This document shows positions 52,529 to 61,668 of a stretch of DNA of 64,000 bases, one piece after another; position 1 is the stretch's first letter; every line of letters starts with the position of its first letter. The DNA lies in NCBI RefSeq assembly GCF_002440635.1, contig NZ_DJUW01000026.1, positions 116,176-180,175 on the forward strand, given 5' to 3'. Below the pieces are notes generated by a model that was given only the letters and a program-made list of their open reading frames with translations, did no database searches and was not told where the DNA came from. Both the position numbers and the translations under genes were made by a program. The DNA is from Novosphingobium sp. UBA6272. GTDB taxonomy: Bacteria > Pseudomonadota > Alphaproteobacteria > Sphingomonadales > Sphingomonadaceae.

Positions 52529-52969
52529 ATGAACATCGCCCGCGTTTCGCTTTTGGCCACCGCCATGTTGGCATCGTCGCTTCCGGCCCAGGCCCAGAAT
52601 GCCAACCGGCCCTCTGCCACGGCGCCGCTGGTCGAAACGGTCGATGCCCCGCTAGACGATCTAGACTGCGCGGTTCGGGTGATGAAAGTCCTTGCCGTAA
52701 CGCTGGCCGAAATGAAAAAGCCAGCCGACCAGATCAAGGAGCGCGAAGCGACAATGCGCCTCCAGAACCGTTCGGAACGGGCACTGGCCTTCTTCATCGG
52801 ACGGCTCCAGGCTGGGCCGACGAATGCCGAATTCAAGACTGAAGTCGTCCGGCGTTGGGACGCAGCAAGCAAGCTGGAAGTTTCGGTTCAGAGCCGCCAG
52901 ACCATGCAGTGCCTCAAGGCGGCCGACGAAGGCCAGCTCAAGTTCCTCCGCGAAGCGGGCAACAAGTGA
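52529..52969 (+). CDS. Exported hypothetical protein
   Basis: 146 aa with a signal peptide (MNIARVSLLATAMLASSLPA, cleavage after AQAQ). The mature part is helical with two Cys (LDDLDCAVRVMKV and TMQCLKAADE). It resembles in style the other small exported helical protein at 15.8 kb, but I cannot link them by family. It lies between rplY and pth. Confidence 0.7.
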   Translation: MNIARVSLLATAMLASSLPAQAQNANRPSATAPLVETVDAPLDDLDCAVRVMKVLAVTLAEMKKPADQIKEREATMRLQNRSERALAFFIGRLQAGPTNAEFKTEVVRRWDAASKLEVSVQSRQTMQCLKAADEGQLKFLREAGNK

Positions 52970-52988
52970 TCCGGTAAGGACGAACCTC

Positions 52989-53558
52989 GTGCAAATCTGG
53001 GTAGGCCTGGGCAATCCGGGACCGCAATATGCACTGCACCGGCACAACGTCGGCTTCATGGTGATGGACACTCTGGCCGAAGTGCATGGCTTTGGCCCGG
53101 TCCAGAAGAAGTTCCTTGGCTGGGTCCAGGAAGGCCGGATCGGCGGGGCGAAGATCCTGCTGCTCAAGCCGGCCACCTATATGAACGAGAGCGGCCGCGC
53201 GGTGGGCGAGGCTTTGCGGTTCTACAAGCTTGGGGTCGAAAGCCTGACCGTGTTCCACGACGAGCTCGATCTGGCCCCGTTCAAGGTCAAGGTCCGCACC
53301 GGCGGAGGACTGGCCGGACACAACGGACTGCGCTCGATCGACCAGCACCTCGGCCCCGATTTTCGCCGGGTACGGATCGGGATCGGCCACCCCGGCCACA
53401 AGGATCGGGTTACCGGCCATGTGCTAGGCAATTATGCCAAGGCCGAACTGGAACCGTTGTCCGACATGCTTGGCGCGATCGCCGGCGAAGCCGATTGGCT
53501 GGCCAAAGGCGACGATGCCCGGTTCATGAGCGAGCTGGCCCTGCGTCTGTCGGAATGA
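52989..53558 (+). CDS. pth: Peptidyl-tRNA hydrolase
   Basis: 189-aa enzyme freeing tRNA from stalled peptidyl-tRNA. It has WVGLGNPGPQYALHRHNVGF with the catalytic His, KPATYMNESGRAV, HDELDLAPFKVKV and GGLAGHNGLRSI. The start is GTG 52989, 20 nt after the previous stop; nothing upstream in frame is Pth-like. Confidence 0.97.
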   Translation: MQIWVGLGNPGPQYALHRHNVGFMVMDTLAEVHGFGPVQKKFLGWVQEGRIGGAKILLLKPATYMNESGRAVGEALRFYKLGVESLTVFHDELDLAPFKVKVRTGGGLAGHNGLRSIDQHLGPDFRRVRIGIGHPGHKDRVTGHVLGNYAKAELEPLSDMLGAIAGEADWLAKGDDARFMSELALRLSE

Positions 53559-53562
53559 CAGC

Positions 53563-54093
53563 ATGAACCGCGTCCTCGTCATCGGATCGCCCGGCGCGGG
53601 CAAATCGACCCTCGCCCACACCCTGGCCGGGCGCACCGGCCTGCCGCTGTTCCACATGGACAAACTCCACTGGCTCCCCGGCTGGATCGAGCGTGATCGC
53701 AACGAAGCGCGCGGCATGGTCGAAGCAGTGTTGGCCCAGGATCGCTGGATCATCGACGGCAATTACGGCTCGACCCTGCCCCTGCGGATCAAGCGCGCCG
53801 ATACGGTGGTCTGGCTCGACTATCCAACCTGGCTTTGCCTGGCCCGCGTATTCAAGCGCTGGTGGCAGTATCGCGGCAGCGCGCGGCCGGACATGACCGA
53901 GGGCTGCCCCGAAAACCTCAATCTGGAATTCCTGCTCTATGTCCTGAGCTTTCGCGCGGCCTGGTACGCGCGCAATGCGGCGGCGCTGGCGGATTTCTCC
54001 GGGAACGTGATGCGGCTCTCAAATCCTGCACAGGCCGATCGCTGGCTGGCGGGCGTCCCGTCCGTGCCCCGGGCAGGCGTGGTGCATGACTGA
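53563..54093 (+). CDS. P-loop kinase, topology-modulation/adenylate-kinase-like
   Basis: 176-aa small nucleotide kinase fold. The P-loop is GSPGAGKST (residues 8-16), followed by FHMDKLHWLPGW and DRWIIDGNYGSTL, the pattern of proteins annotated as topology modulation (FlaR-like). The substrate is unknown. It starts 4 nt after pth ends and is part of the same operon. Confidence 0.83.
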   Translation: MNRVLVIGSPGAGKSTLAHTLAGRTGLPLFHMDKLHWLPGWIERDRNEARGMVEAVLAQDRWIIDGNYGSTLPLRIKRADTVVWLDYPTWLCLARVFKRWWQYRGSARPDMTEGCPENLNLEFLLYVLSFRAAWYARNAAALADFSGNVMRLSNPAQADRWLAGVPSVPRAGVVHD

Positions 54094-54153
54094 CTCGCCA
54101 AACCGCGCTCCCCCCGCTATTGGCCCGCGCTTGGCGCCTGAGCGGAGTGAATG

Positions 54154-55254
54154 ATGGGTTTTCGTTGCGGTATCGTTGGTCTGCCGAATGTCGGCAAGTC
54201 CACCCTGTTCAATGCGCTGACCGAAACCCAGGCGGCGCAGGCGGCAAACTATCCGTTCTGCACGATTGAACCCAATGTCGGCAACGTCGGCGTGCCCGAT
54301 CCGCGGCTGGACAAGCTGGCCGCGATCGCCGGCAGCCAGAAGATCATCCCGACCCAGCTGGGCTTCGTCGATATCGCCGGCCTGGTGCGCGGCGCATCGA
54401 AGGGCGAAGGCCTGGGCAACCAGTTCCTCGGCAACATCCGCGAGGTCGATGCCATCGTCCACGTGCTGCGCTGTTTCGAGAACGACGACATCCAGCACGT
54501 CGACAACAAGATCGATCCGGTTTCCGATGCCGAGACGGTCGAGACCGAACTGATGCTGGCCGACCTTGAGAGCCTGGAAAAGCGGGTGCCCGCCGCGCAG
54601 AAAAAAGCCGCGCAGGGAGACAAGGAAAACAAGCTGATCGCCGCCGTGCTCGCCCCCGCGCTCGAGCTGCTGCGCGAAGGCAAGCCGGCGCGGCTGGCCC
54701 GGCCCAGCGACGAGGAAGAGCTGCGCGTATTCAACCAGGCGCAGCTGCTTACCGCCAAGCCGGTGCTTTATGTCTGCAATGTCGAGGAAGAGTCGGCGGC
54801 GCAGGGCAATGCCTTCTCAGCCCGGGTGTTCGAAAAGGCCAAGGCAGAGGGCGCAAATGCGGTGATCGTTTCGGCTGCGATCGAAAGCGAACTGACCGGG
54901 ATGGACGACGAGGAACGGATGGTGTTCCTCGAGGAAATGGGCCTGCACGAAACCGGCCTCGCCCGGGTGATCCGCTCGGGCTATGATCTGCTTCACCTGA
55001 TCACTTTCTTTACCGTCGGCCCGAAGGAAGCGCGCGCCTGGACCGTGCATAAGGGCGCCAAGGCCCCCGAAGCAGCGGGCGAGATCCACTCTGACATGCA
55101 GCGCGGCTTCATCCGCGCCGAAACCATCGCCTATGACGATTTCATTGGCCTCGGCGGGGAAAACGCCGCCAAGGAAGCCGGCAAGCTGCGTCAGGAAGGC
55201 AAGGAGTACGTTATCCAGGACGGTGACGTGCTGCACTTCAAGTTCAACGTTTGA
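54154..55254 (+). CDS. ychF: Redox-regulated ATPase YchF
   Basis: 366-aa Obg-family ATPase linked to ribosome and stress functions. G1 is GLPNVGKSTLFNALT, G3 is GFVDIAGLVRGASKGEGLGN, and the NKxD position is altered (YVCNVEEES), as expected for the ATP-preferring YchF. The C-terminal TGS domain ends with GKEYVIQDGDVLHFKFNV. ATG 54154 fits the ribosome site better than 54151. Confidence 0.96.
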   Translation: MGFRCGIVGLPNVGKSTLFNALTETQAAQAANYPFCTIEPNVGNVGVPDPRLDKLAAIAGSQKIIPTQLGFVDIAGLVRGASKGEGLGNQFLGNIREVDAIVHVLRCFENDDIQHVDNKIDPVSDAETVETELMLADLESLEKRVPAAQKKAAQGDKENKLIAAVLAPALELLREGKPARLARPSDEEELRVFNQAQLLTAKPVLYVCNVEEESAAQGNAFSARVFEKAKAEGANAVIVSAAIESELTGMDDEERMVFLEEMGLHETGLARVIRSGYDLLHLITFFTVGPKEARAWTVHKGAKAPEAAGEIHSDMQRGFIRAETIAYDDFIGLGGENAAKEAGKLRQEGKEYVIQDGDVLHFKFNV

Positions 55255-55261
55255 GACCAGC

Positions 55262-55870
55262 TTGAACGCCGGAGCGAGCCCGCATTTGATCATAGACGGC
55301 TTCCTGGGTGCAGAGGCGGCCGGAAGACTGCTGGACCAGATCATCGCGGCCGAAGCCAGTTTCACCCCCAGCGAAGTGCGCAAGACAGCAGGCGCAGGAA
55401 CCGTGCCGCAAGTCCGCTCTTCGATGCGCCTGCCCGGACGGGTTGGAGTGGACTTGTCCGGCTTCCTCGAAGCGTTGTCCGCGCGGGAGGAGGAACTGAT
55501 CTCGGCAATTGGGGTCAAGCCCTTCCCGGTCTGGCACCGCGAATGCAGCGTGGTCGCGCATCACGACGGCGATTTCTATGACCGCCATATCGACACCCGG
55601 ACCCGCTCTGAGACGAGCGAGCGGAGCCTGCGCATGGTCAGCTGCGTCTATTACCTCAATCGCGAACCGGCCGGTTACTCCGGCGGCGATCTGGTGATCG
55701 ACGGAATTGCCGGCCTCCCGGGCACCGCGATCCACCCGCGCCATGACCGGCTCGCCGTGTTTCCCTCATTTCTGCCGCATTCGGTTTCGCGGGTTTCTTG
55801 TCCCTCGGGCCGGTTCGCGGATTCGCGCTTCAACGTGAACTGCTGGCTGCGGCGCGAGCTGACCGGCTGA
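55262..55870 (+). CDS. 2OG-Fe(II) oxygenase superfamily protein
   Basis: About 202-aa prolyl-hydroxylase-like dioxygenase. The iron ligands are His and Asp in DRHIDTRTR and the distal His in FPSFLPHSVSRV, and the 2-oxoglutarate Arg is in ADSRFNVNCWL. The substrate is not known. The start is uncertain: TTG 55262 just after the ychF stop gives a sensible N-terminus (NAGASPHLIIDGFLG), since no ATG or GTG lies well placed. Confidence 0.78.
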   Translation: MNAGASPHLIIDGFLGAEAAGRLLDQIIAAEASFTPSEVRKTAGAGTVPQVRSSMRLPGRVGVDLSGFLEALSAREEELISAIGVKPFPVWHRECSVVAHHDGDFYDRHIDTRTRSETSERSLRMVSCVYYLNREPAGYSGGDLVIDGIAGLPGTAIHPRHDRLAVFPSFLPHSVSRVSCPSGRFADSRFNVNCWLRRELTG

Positions 55871-55901
55871 CCCGGCATTGCAGCCCGGGAAGACAGGGCC
55901 T

Positions 55902-56231
55902 ATGTTCCCGGCGATGCTGCGCCGCCTGTTTCTCTCCCTTTTGGCGATTTGCCTCGCGCTGCCCGCGCTGGCGATGCCAACGGGCCATGCGATGGCACAG
56001 ATGCCCAGTGCCAAGGCGCAGGCAGACCACAATTGCCACCAGCCCGCCAAACAGGCACCGCAACAGGATCACGGGCAAAAGCACGAATGCATCGGCTGCA
56101 TTGCCCGGTATGACGGGATGGTGCCGAGCCTTGCCGCTCCAATTCCCGTAGAGGCACAGCCGACAGTCCCGTTTTCAGTGCAAATGCCGCAGACCCGCGC
56201 CGGACCGGATACGCCACCACCCAAGGCCTGA
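55902..56231 (+). CDS. Small exported His/Cys-rich protein, possibly metal-binding
   Basis: 109 aa with a signal peptide (LRRLFLSLLAICLALPALA). The mature part carries DHNCHQPAKQAPQQDHGQKHECIGCIARYD, with closely spaced His and Cys residues that look like a metal site. No family is recognised with confidence. It lies just before a His/Met-rich outer-membrane protein, so a joint role in copper handling is likely. ATG 55902 is preferred over ATG 55914. Confidence 0.65.
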   Translation: MFPAMLRRLFLSLLAICLALPALAMPTGHAMAQMPSAKAQADHNCHQPAKQAPQQDHGQKHECIGCIARYDGMVPSLAAPIPVEAQPTVPFSVQMPQTRAGPDTPPPKA

Positions 56232-56290
56232 GGAACGCAGTCGGCAGCCTGAGCGTTGCCACTTGGTTCACCTCATTTCTGGAAATCATC

Positions 56291-57628
56291 ATGAAACGCC
56301 TGATTATCCCGGCTCTGCTGGGCGCTACCGCCATTTCCTCGCCCGCGCTGGCGCAGGATCATTCCGGGCACGCCGGACACGACATGCCGCAACCTGCAGC
56401 GCCTGCGACGACGCCACCGGTCGATCATTCGAAGATGGATCATTCCCGGATGGACGAGGCGGAAACCGGCGAGCCACCACAAGAATACGTTCGTTCTACG
56501 CCGGCTTCCAGCGAAGGCTCCGGTACAGCTCGCCTCCCCGGAAGGGAGGGACCGATGCGCGGTCTGCATATCATGTCCGGTAACTGGATGCTGATGGCGC
56601 ACGGCACCGCGTCGCTGCAGTACACCGATCACAAGGGCCAGCGCGGGGACAGCAAGACCTACGTCACCACCATGGCGATGCTTTCGGCGACGCGCGACAC
56701 AAGCTGGGGCAGGGTTCAGCTTAAATCGTCGTTGAGCCTGGAACCGGCGATGGAAGCGGCGGGCTATCCCAACCTGTTCGCCACTGGAGAGACAGCGGGC
56801 GGCCTGCCGCTGGTTGATCGCCAGCATCCACATGACCTGTTCATGGAGCTGGCGGCGCGGGTCGATATCAATGCCGGAAGCGGAACGGTGTTCGTCTATG
56901 GCGGCCCGGTCGGCGAACCAGCGCTCGGGCCCTCGGCCTTCATGCACCGCGGCTCCGCCCGCTATAATCCCGAACCGCCGATCACGCACCACTGGTTCGA
57001 TTCGACTCACATCACCTACGGCGTGGTCACCCTGGGCTTTGCCGCGCTAAAGTGGCAGATCGAGGCCAGCGCCTTTCGCGGGGCCGAACCCGATGAGCAG
57101 CGCTGGAATATCGAGACACCCAAGCTCGACAGCTGGTCGGTCCGCGCTACGCTGACCCCTACCCCCAACTGGGCGATCCAGGCCAGCTATGGCGAGATCA
57201 AGGAGCCCGAGGCGGTGCATCCGGGCGAGGACGAGCACCGCTTCACCGCCTCGGCGCACTATGCCAATGGCCGCGGCCTCTCCGCCATGGCGGCTTTTTC
57301 GGCCAAGAAGCGGGTTCCTGGCGAGGCGCTCAGCGCCTTTCTGGGCGAAGTGAACTGGGATCTGGACCGGCACAACAGCCTGTTCGGCCGGATCGAGAAT
57401 GTCGCCAACGACGAGCTGTTCCCCGATCACCACGATCCGCTGCACGACGTGAAGTTCCGTGTCACCAAGTTTCAGGCCGGTTATGCCCGGCGGATCCCGA
57501 TGGGTCCGTTTGAACTGGCGCTGGGCGGTTCGCTCGCCGCCTATGCCAAGCCGGCAGCGCTTGACGCGGCCTATGGCGACAACCCATGGGGCTATACGCT
57601 GTTTGCACGGATAAGCCTGGGGAACTGA
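56291..57628 (+). CDS. His/Met-rich predicted outer-membrane beta-barrel protein
   Basis: 445 aa with a signal peptide (MKRLIIPALLGATAISSPAL) and a metal-binding-like N-terminus (DHSGHAGHDMPQP and DHSKMDHSRMDEAE). The rest alternates hydrophobic and polar residues in strands and ends in an aromatic strand (GYTLFARISLGN) typical of barrels. Such His/Met runs occur in copper-resistance proteins. No copper ATPase or oxidase gene is nearby, so the link is inferred. A GGGAGG palindrome near 56537-56551 reads LPGREG within the protein. Confidence 0.7.
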   Translation: MKRLIIPALLGATAISSPALAQDHSGHAGHDMPQPAAPATTPPVDHSKMDHSRMDEAETGEPPQEYVRSTPASSEGSGTARLPGREGPMRGLHIMSGNWMLMAHGTASLQYTDHKGQRGDSKTYVTTMAMLSATRDTSWGRVQLKSSLSLEPAMEAAGYPNLFATGETAGGLPLVDRQHPHDLFMELAARVDINAGSGTVFVYGGPVGEPALGPSAFMHRGSARYNPEPPITHHWFDSTHITYGVVTLGFAALKWQIEASAFRGAEPDEQRWNIETPKLDSWSVRATLTPTPNWAIQASYGEIKEPEAVHPGEDEHRFTASAHYANGRGLSAMAAFSAKKRVPGEALSAFLGEVNWDLDRHNSLFGRIENVANDELFPDHHDPLHDVKFRVTKFQAGYARRIPMGPFELALGGSLAAYAKPAALDAAYGDNPWGYTLFARISLGN

Positions 57629-57630
57629 CG

Positions 57631-58095
57631 ATGGGAGAGGAAGGGCTGGTCTATTTCGAGGACCTGGAGCCGGGGGCCAAGGCGTCATTCGGACGCTATG
57701 AAGTCACCCGCGAGGAAGTGATCGAATTCGCGAAGAAGTACGATCCCCAGCCCTTCCACCTTTCCGATGAGGCCGCTGCCCAGACCCATTTCGGGCGGAT
57801 ATCGGCCAGCGGCTGGCACACCTGTGCGATGACCATGCGGATGCTGGTCGACAACATCACCGAGCGCAAGCAGGCCGGGCTCGGCTCGCCCGGCCAGGAC
57901 GAACTGCGCTGGCATCGCCCGGTCTATCCCGGCGACGTGCTGCGGATCGAAACCGAACTGCTCGACAAGACCCGCAGCCGCTCACGCCCGGAAATGGGCA
58001 GCTTCCGCTCGATCGTGCAGGTGTTCAACCAGGACGATCAGGTGGTGATGAGCTTCAGGTCGATCGGCCTGATCCGGGTCCGCAATCCGGAATGA
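57631..58095 (+). CDS. MaoC family dehydratase
   Basis: 154-aa hot-dog-fold enoyl-CoA hydratase-like protein. The hydratase motif is present as YDPQPFHLSDEAAAQTHFG and ISASGWHTCAMTMRML, with the catalytic Asp and His in the first part. It acts on acyl-CoA thioesters; the precise substrate is unknown. It starts 3 nt after the outer-membrane protein gene and overlaps the next start by 4 nt. Confidence 0.9.
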   Translation: MGEEGLVYFEDLEPGAKASFGRYEVTREEVIEFAKKYDPQPFHLSDEAAAQTHFGRISASGWHTCAMTMRMLVDNITERKQAGLGSPGQDELRWHRPVYPGDVLRIETELLDKTRSRSRPEMGSFRSIVQVFNQDDQVVMSFRSIGLIRVRNPE

Positions 58096-58508
58096 CCGAC
58101 GAAGAAGCCGAGCTTGCTGAAGCAAGGGCGGCGGAAGAGCATCGCCAGAAGCTCCGCGGCGAGGCCCGGCAGCACAGCGATGAGTACGAATCGCTGCCAC
58201 TTGTGATCGTCGGCCTCGTTCCGCTTGCGATCTTTGGTTCAGTATTGATGGCCTTGCTCGGGCTCAAATCGAAATGGTGGTATGTCGCCATGATCGGCGT
58301 GCCATGGCTGGCCTTGTATCTCTATCCGGTGCTCCTGCTCGACCGGCTCAAGACCCCGCTCAGGCTGCCGGGCGGAAAGCTGCTGGCCGGCAAGGCACGG
58401 CGCAAGCAGCTGATTATCGTGGGAATCGTGATCACGCTGTGGCTTTTGCGCTTTGAGATATTTGCGCAGATCGAACGCCTGTTCGAATATCACCGCAGCA
58501 TGTGGTGA
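58092..58508 (+). CDS. Small predicted membrane protein
   Basis: 138 aa with an acidic, helical N-terminus (EEAELAEARAAEEHRQKL) and three membrane helices (VIVGLVPLAIFGSVLMALLG, WWYVAMIGVPWLALYLYPVL, QLIIVGIVITLWLLRFEI). Its ATG overlaps the MaoC stop. No family is recognised. Confidence 0.72.
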   Translation: MTDEEAELAEARAAEEHRQKLRGEARQHSDEYESLPLVIVGLVPLAIFGSVLMALLGLKSKWWYVAMIGVPWLALYLYPVLLLDRLKTPLRLPGGKLLAGKARRKQLIIVGIVITLWLLRFEIFAQIERLFEYHRSMW

Positions 58509-58594
58509 GCAGCGAGAGCGGTGCGCGATTGGCATGAATCGCTCTCCTCCCCTGAGGGGAAGGACTTTGAGGTTCAGATTTTGCGCACTTCGCT

Positions 58595-60382
58595 CTAGCG
58601 CCTGCCGAACAGCTTCTCGATGTCGCCGTGCGCCAGCTTGACCCAGGTCGGGCGGCCGTGGTTGCACTGGCCCGACCGGGGGGTAACTTCCATTTCGCGC
58701 AGCAGGGCATTCATCTCCGCCACCGACAACGCACGACCGGCCCTAACGCTCCCATGGCAGGCCATCGTGGCGAGCACATGATCGATCCGTTCGCCGAGCA
58801 GCAGCGCGGTTCCGTTCTGGGCCAGATCATCGGCAATGTCGCGGACCAGCGCCTGGACATTGCCCTTGCCGAGCGCGCCAGGAACCGCGCGGACCAGAAG
58901 CGCGGACGGGCCGAACCGCTCCAGCGCCAGACCGAACCCGGCCAACGCCTCCGCTGCGCTTTCGACCCGATCGCAATCGGGCTCGTCCAGCTCGACCACC
59001 TCGGGGATCAGCAGGGCCTGGCTCGCCGCGACCGCGCCTTGCGCGCCGGCGGCCTTGAGCCGTTCGAGTACCAGGCGCTCATGCGCGGCGTGCTGGTCGA
59101 CGATCACCAGTCCGTCCTCTGCCTCGGCGACGATATAGGTGTTCGCGACCTGTCCACGCGCAATGCCAAGCGGATGACTGGCCTGCGGCGCTTCGGTTGC
59201 GGCTTCGGCGCGTCCGGATAGCGGCGCGAGTTGCTCGGCCTCATAGCTGCGCCAGACCTGACCGGCATCGCGCACGCCGGGGCTGGAATACTCACGCGCG
59301 AACAATGAGGACAACGCCGGCGCGGGTTCCGGCACGATCGGCTCGCTTTGCCAGCTGCCCATCGCCGCAGCCGATGGTGCCTGCGCGCTGCGCTGCCCTT
59401 CGCTATCGAGCGCATGGCGCAGCCCCGAAACGATGAACCCGCGGACGAAAGCGGGATCGCGGAAGCGGACTTCGGTCTTGGCCGGGTGGACGTTGACGTC
59501 GACCTCTTCGGACGGAACCTCGAGGAACAGCGCCAGCACCGCGTGCCGATCGCGCGCCAGCATGTCGGCATAGGCGCCCCGTACTGCACCGACCAGCAGC
59601 CGGTCTTTCACCGGGCGGCCATTGACGAACAGGTACTGGTGATCGGCCACCCCGCGGTTGAAGGTCGGAAGGCCAGCCACCCCGGTCAGCCGCGCTGCAC
59701 CGCGCTGGAGATCGATCGCCACCCCGTCCTGCGCGAGTTCCCGCGCAACGATCTGCGCGACCCGCGCCGCAAGCTCCTCGCCCGGCCGGACAGCCAGCGC
59801 CCGCCGCCCGTCATGTTCCAGCACGAAGCCGATATCGGGCCGGGCCATCGCAAGACGCCGAACCACGTCGAGGCAGGCAGCATATTCGCTGCGGGCCGAA
59901 CGGAGGAACTTGCGCCGAACGGGAACCTTGCCGAACAGGTCCTCAACCCGGATCCGGGTGCCCGGTGGCAGCGCGGCCGGGCCTTCCTCAACCAGGCCCC
60001 CGTGATCGACCACCCGCCGCCAGCCTTCGCCCGAACCACGCGGGCGGCTTTCCAGGGTCAGCCGCGCGACGGACGCGATTGAGGGCAAGGCCTCGCCCCG
60101 GAAGCCAAGCGTGGCGACCAGTTCGATGTGTTCGTCGGGCAGTTTCGAGGTGGCGTGCCGTTCCAGCGCGAGTGCCATCTCCTCTGGCGTCATCCCGCAG
60201 CCATCGTCGGTCACTTCGATCCCGCTCAGCCCCCCTTCGCTGAGCCGCACCATGATGTTGGCCGCCCCGGCATCGATCGCATTTTCGACCAGTTCCTTCA
60301 GTGCCGAGGCCGGCCGTTCGACCACCTCGCCCGCAGCAATGCGGTTGACGAGGTCTTCGGGCAGGCGGCGGATTGTGGGCAT
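58595..60382 (-). CDS. mutL: DNA mismatch repair protein MutL, endonuclease-competent
   Basis: 595-aa mismatch-repair ATPase. The GHKL domain has ALKELVENAIDAGA, VTDDGCGM and GFRGEALPSIASV. The C-terminal domain holds DQHAAHERLVLE, which fits the metal-binding motif DQHA(X)2E(X)4E, plus ACHGSVRAGRA and GQCNHGRPTWV. These mark the nicking-endonuclease form found in bacteria without MutH. It is divergent from mreB. Confidence 0.96.
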   Translation of the reverse strand: MPTIRRLPEDLVNRIAAGEVVERPASALKELVENAIDAGAANIMVRLSEGGLSGIEVTDDGCGMTPEEMALALERHATSKLPDEHIELVATLGFRGEALPSIASVARLTLESRPRGSGEGWRRVVDHGGLVEEGPAALPPGTRIRVEDLFGKVPVRRKFLRSARSEYAACLDVVRRLAMARPDIGFVLEHDGRRALAVRPGEELAARVAQIVARELAQDGVAIDLQRGAARLTGVAGLPTFNRGVADHQYLFVNGRPVKDRLLVGAVRGAYADMLARDRHAVLALFLEVPSEEVDVNVHPAKTEVRFRDPAFVRGFIVSGLRHALDSEGQRSAQAPSAAAMGSWQSEPIVPEPAPALSSLFAREYSSPGVRDAGQVWRSYEAEQLAPLSGRAEAATEAPQASHPLGIARGQVANTYIVAEAEDGLVIVDQHAAHERLVLERLKAAGAQGAVAASQALLIPEVVELDEPDCDRVESAAEALAGFGLALERFGPSALLVRAVPGALGKGNVQALVRDIADDLAQNGTALLLGERIDHVLATMACHGSVRAGRALSVAEMNALLREMEVTPRSGQCNHGRPTWVKLAHGDIEKLFGRR

Positions 60383-60471
60383 GGCTGTGGGCCTAGCGGC
60401 GAATTGCCGGAAATTCGAGACAGGGAGTGCTGCTCAAGCGGTCAATCGACACAATTTTTTGGCCTTTCGCC

Positions 60472-60508
60472 AAGCCTTGCGCTAGGGGGTGCGCTCTCAC
60501 GCTAACGC
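60472..60508 (+). promoter_or_regulatory. Possible mreB promoter
   Basis: TTGCGC, 18 nt, GCTAAC in the 185-nt gap between mutL and mreB is a weak match to a housekeeping promoter about 60 nt upstream of the mreB start. No other candidate stands out. Confidence 0.3.
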
Positions 60509-60567
60509 ATCGGCCAAACACTGCCGCGCGAGTCGCGGTAAGTGGCTAGAAAAACACGGACATTTCA

Positions 60568-61617
60568 ATGAGCTCGTTCCTGTCTCGATTCCTGAAATTC
60601 GGCACCCAGAACATCGCCATCGACCTGGGAACCGCCAACACGCTGGTCTATGTACAGGACCGCGGCATCGTGCTCAATGAACCCTCGGTTGTGGCGATCG
60701 AAACGATCAACGGCGTCAAGAAGGTCAAGGCGGTCGGCGACGACGCCAAGATGATGATGGGCAAGACCCCGGACAGCATCGAAGCGATCCGCCCGCTGCG
60801 TGACGGCGTGATTGCCGACATCGAAATCGCCGAAGAGATGATCAAGCACTTCATCCGCAAGGTTCACGGCGGCAAACGCTCGATGCTGCGCTATCCCGAG
60901 ATCGTGATCTGCGTCCCTTCGGGTTCAACCTCGGTTGAACGCCGCGCGATCCGCGATGCCGCCAGCAACGCCGGGGCCAGCGCGGTCTATCTGATCCTCG
61001 AGCCGATGGCTGCGGCGATCGGGGCCGACATGCCGGTGACCGAACCGGTCGGCAGCATGGTCGTCGATATTGGCGGCGGCACCACCGAAGTCGCGGTGCT
61101 GTCGCTGCGCGGCCTGGCCTATACCACTTCGGTCCGCGTCGGCGGGGACAAGATGGACGAAGCGATCGTTTCCTACGTCCGCCGCCACCACAACCTGCTG
61201 ATCGGCGAAGCCACGGCCGAGCGGATCAAAAAGGATCACGGCTGCGCCAGTGTTCCCGCCGACGGGATCGGCGAAACGATCCACATCAAGGGCCGCGACC
61301 TGGTCAACGGGGTGCCCAAGGAAATCACGATCACCCAGGCCAACATCGCCGAGGCTCTGTCGGAACCGATCGGGGCGATCGTCGAAGGGGTCCGCATCGC
61401 GCTGGAAAACACCGCGCCGGAACTCGCCGCCGATATTGTCGATCAGGGCATTGTCCTGACCGGCGGCGGCGCGCTGATCCACGGCCTTGACGAATACCTG
61501 CGTGAGGAAACCGGCCTGCCGGTAACCATCGCCGAAGATCCGCTGTCCTGCGTTGCACTCGGCACTGGCCGGGCAATGGAGGATCCGATCTATCGCGGCG
61601 TCTTGATGACGGCCTGA
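60568..61617 (+). CDS. mreB: Rod shape-determining protein MreB
   Basis: 349-aa bacterial actin that guides lateral wall synthesis. Phosphate loop 1 is IDLGTANTLVYV, phosphate loop 2 is VVDIGGGTTEVAV, and the adenosine motif is VLTGGGALIHGL. The N-terminal amphipathic segment (SSFLSRFLKFGTQN) would bind the membrane. It heads the mreB-mreC-mreD-PBP2 operon. Confidence 0.98.
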   Translation: MSSFLSRFLKFGTQNIAIDLGTANTLVYVQDRGIVLNEPSVVAIETINGVKKVKAVGDDAKMMMGKTPDSIEAIRPLRDGVIADIEIAEEMIKHFIRKVHGGKRSMLRYPEIVICVPSGSTSVERRAIRDAASNAGASAVYLILEPMAAAIGADMPVTEPVGSMVVDIGGGTTEVAVLSLRGLAYTTSVRVGGDKMDEAIVSYVRRHHNLLIGEATAERIKKDHGCASVPADGIGETIHIKGRDLVNGVPKEITITQANIAEALSEPIGAIVEGVRIALENTAPELAADIVDQGIVLTGGGALIHGLDEYLREETGLPVTIAEDPLSCVALGTGRAMEDPIYRGVLMTA

Positions 61618-61668
61618 GCGGACACAGAGGTCGTGGTTCGCGCAGCCGGCAAAGGGGAGTAGGTCCGC

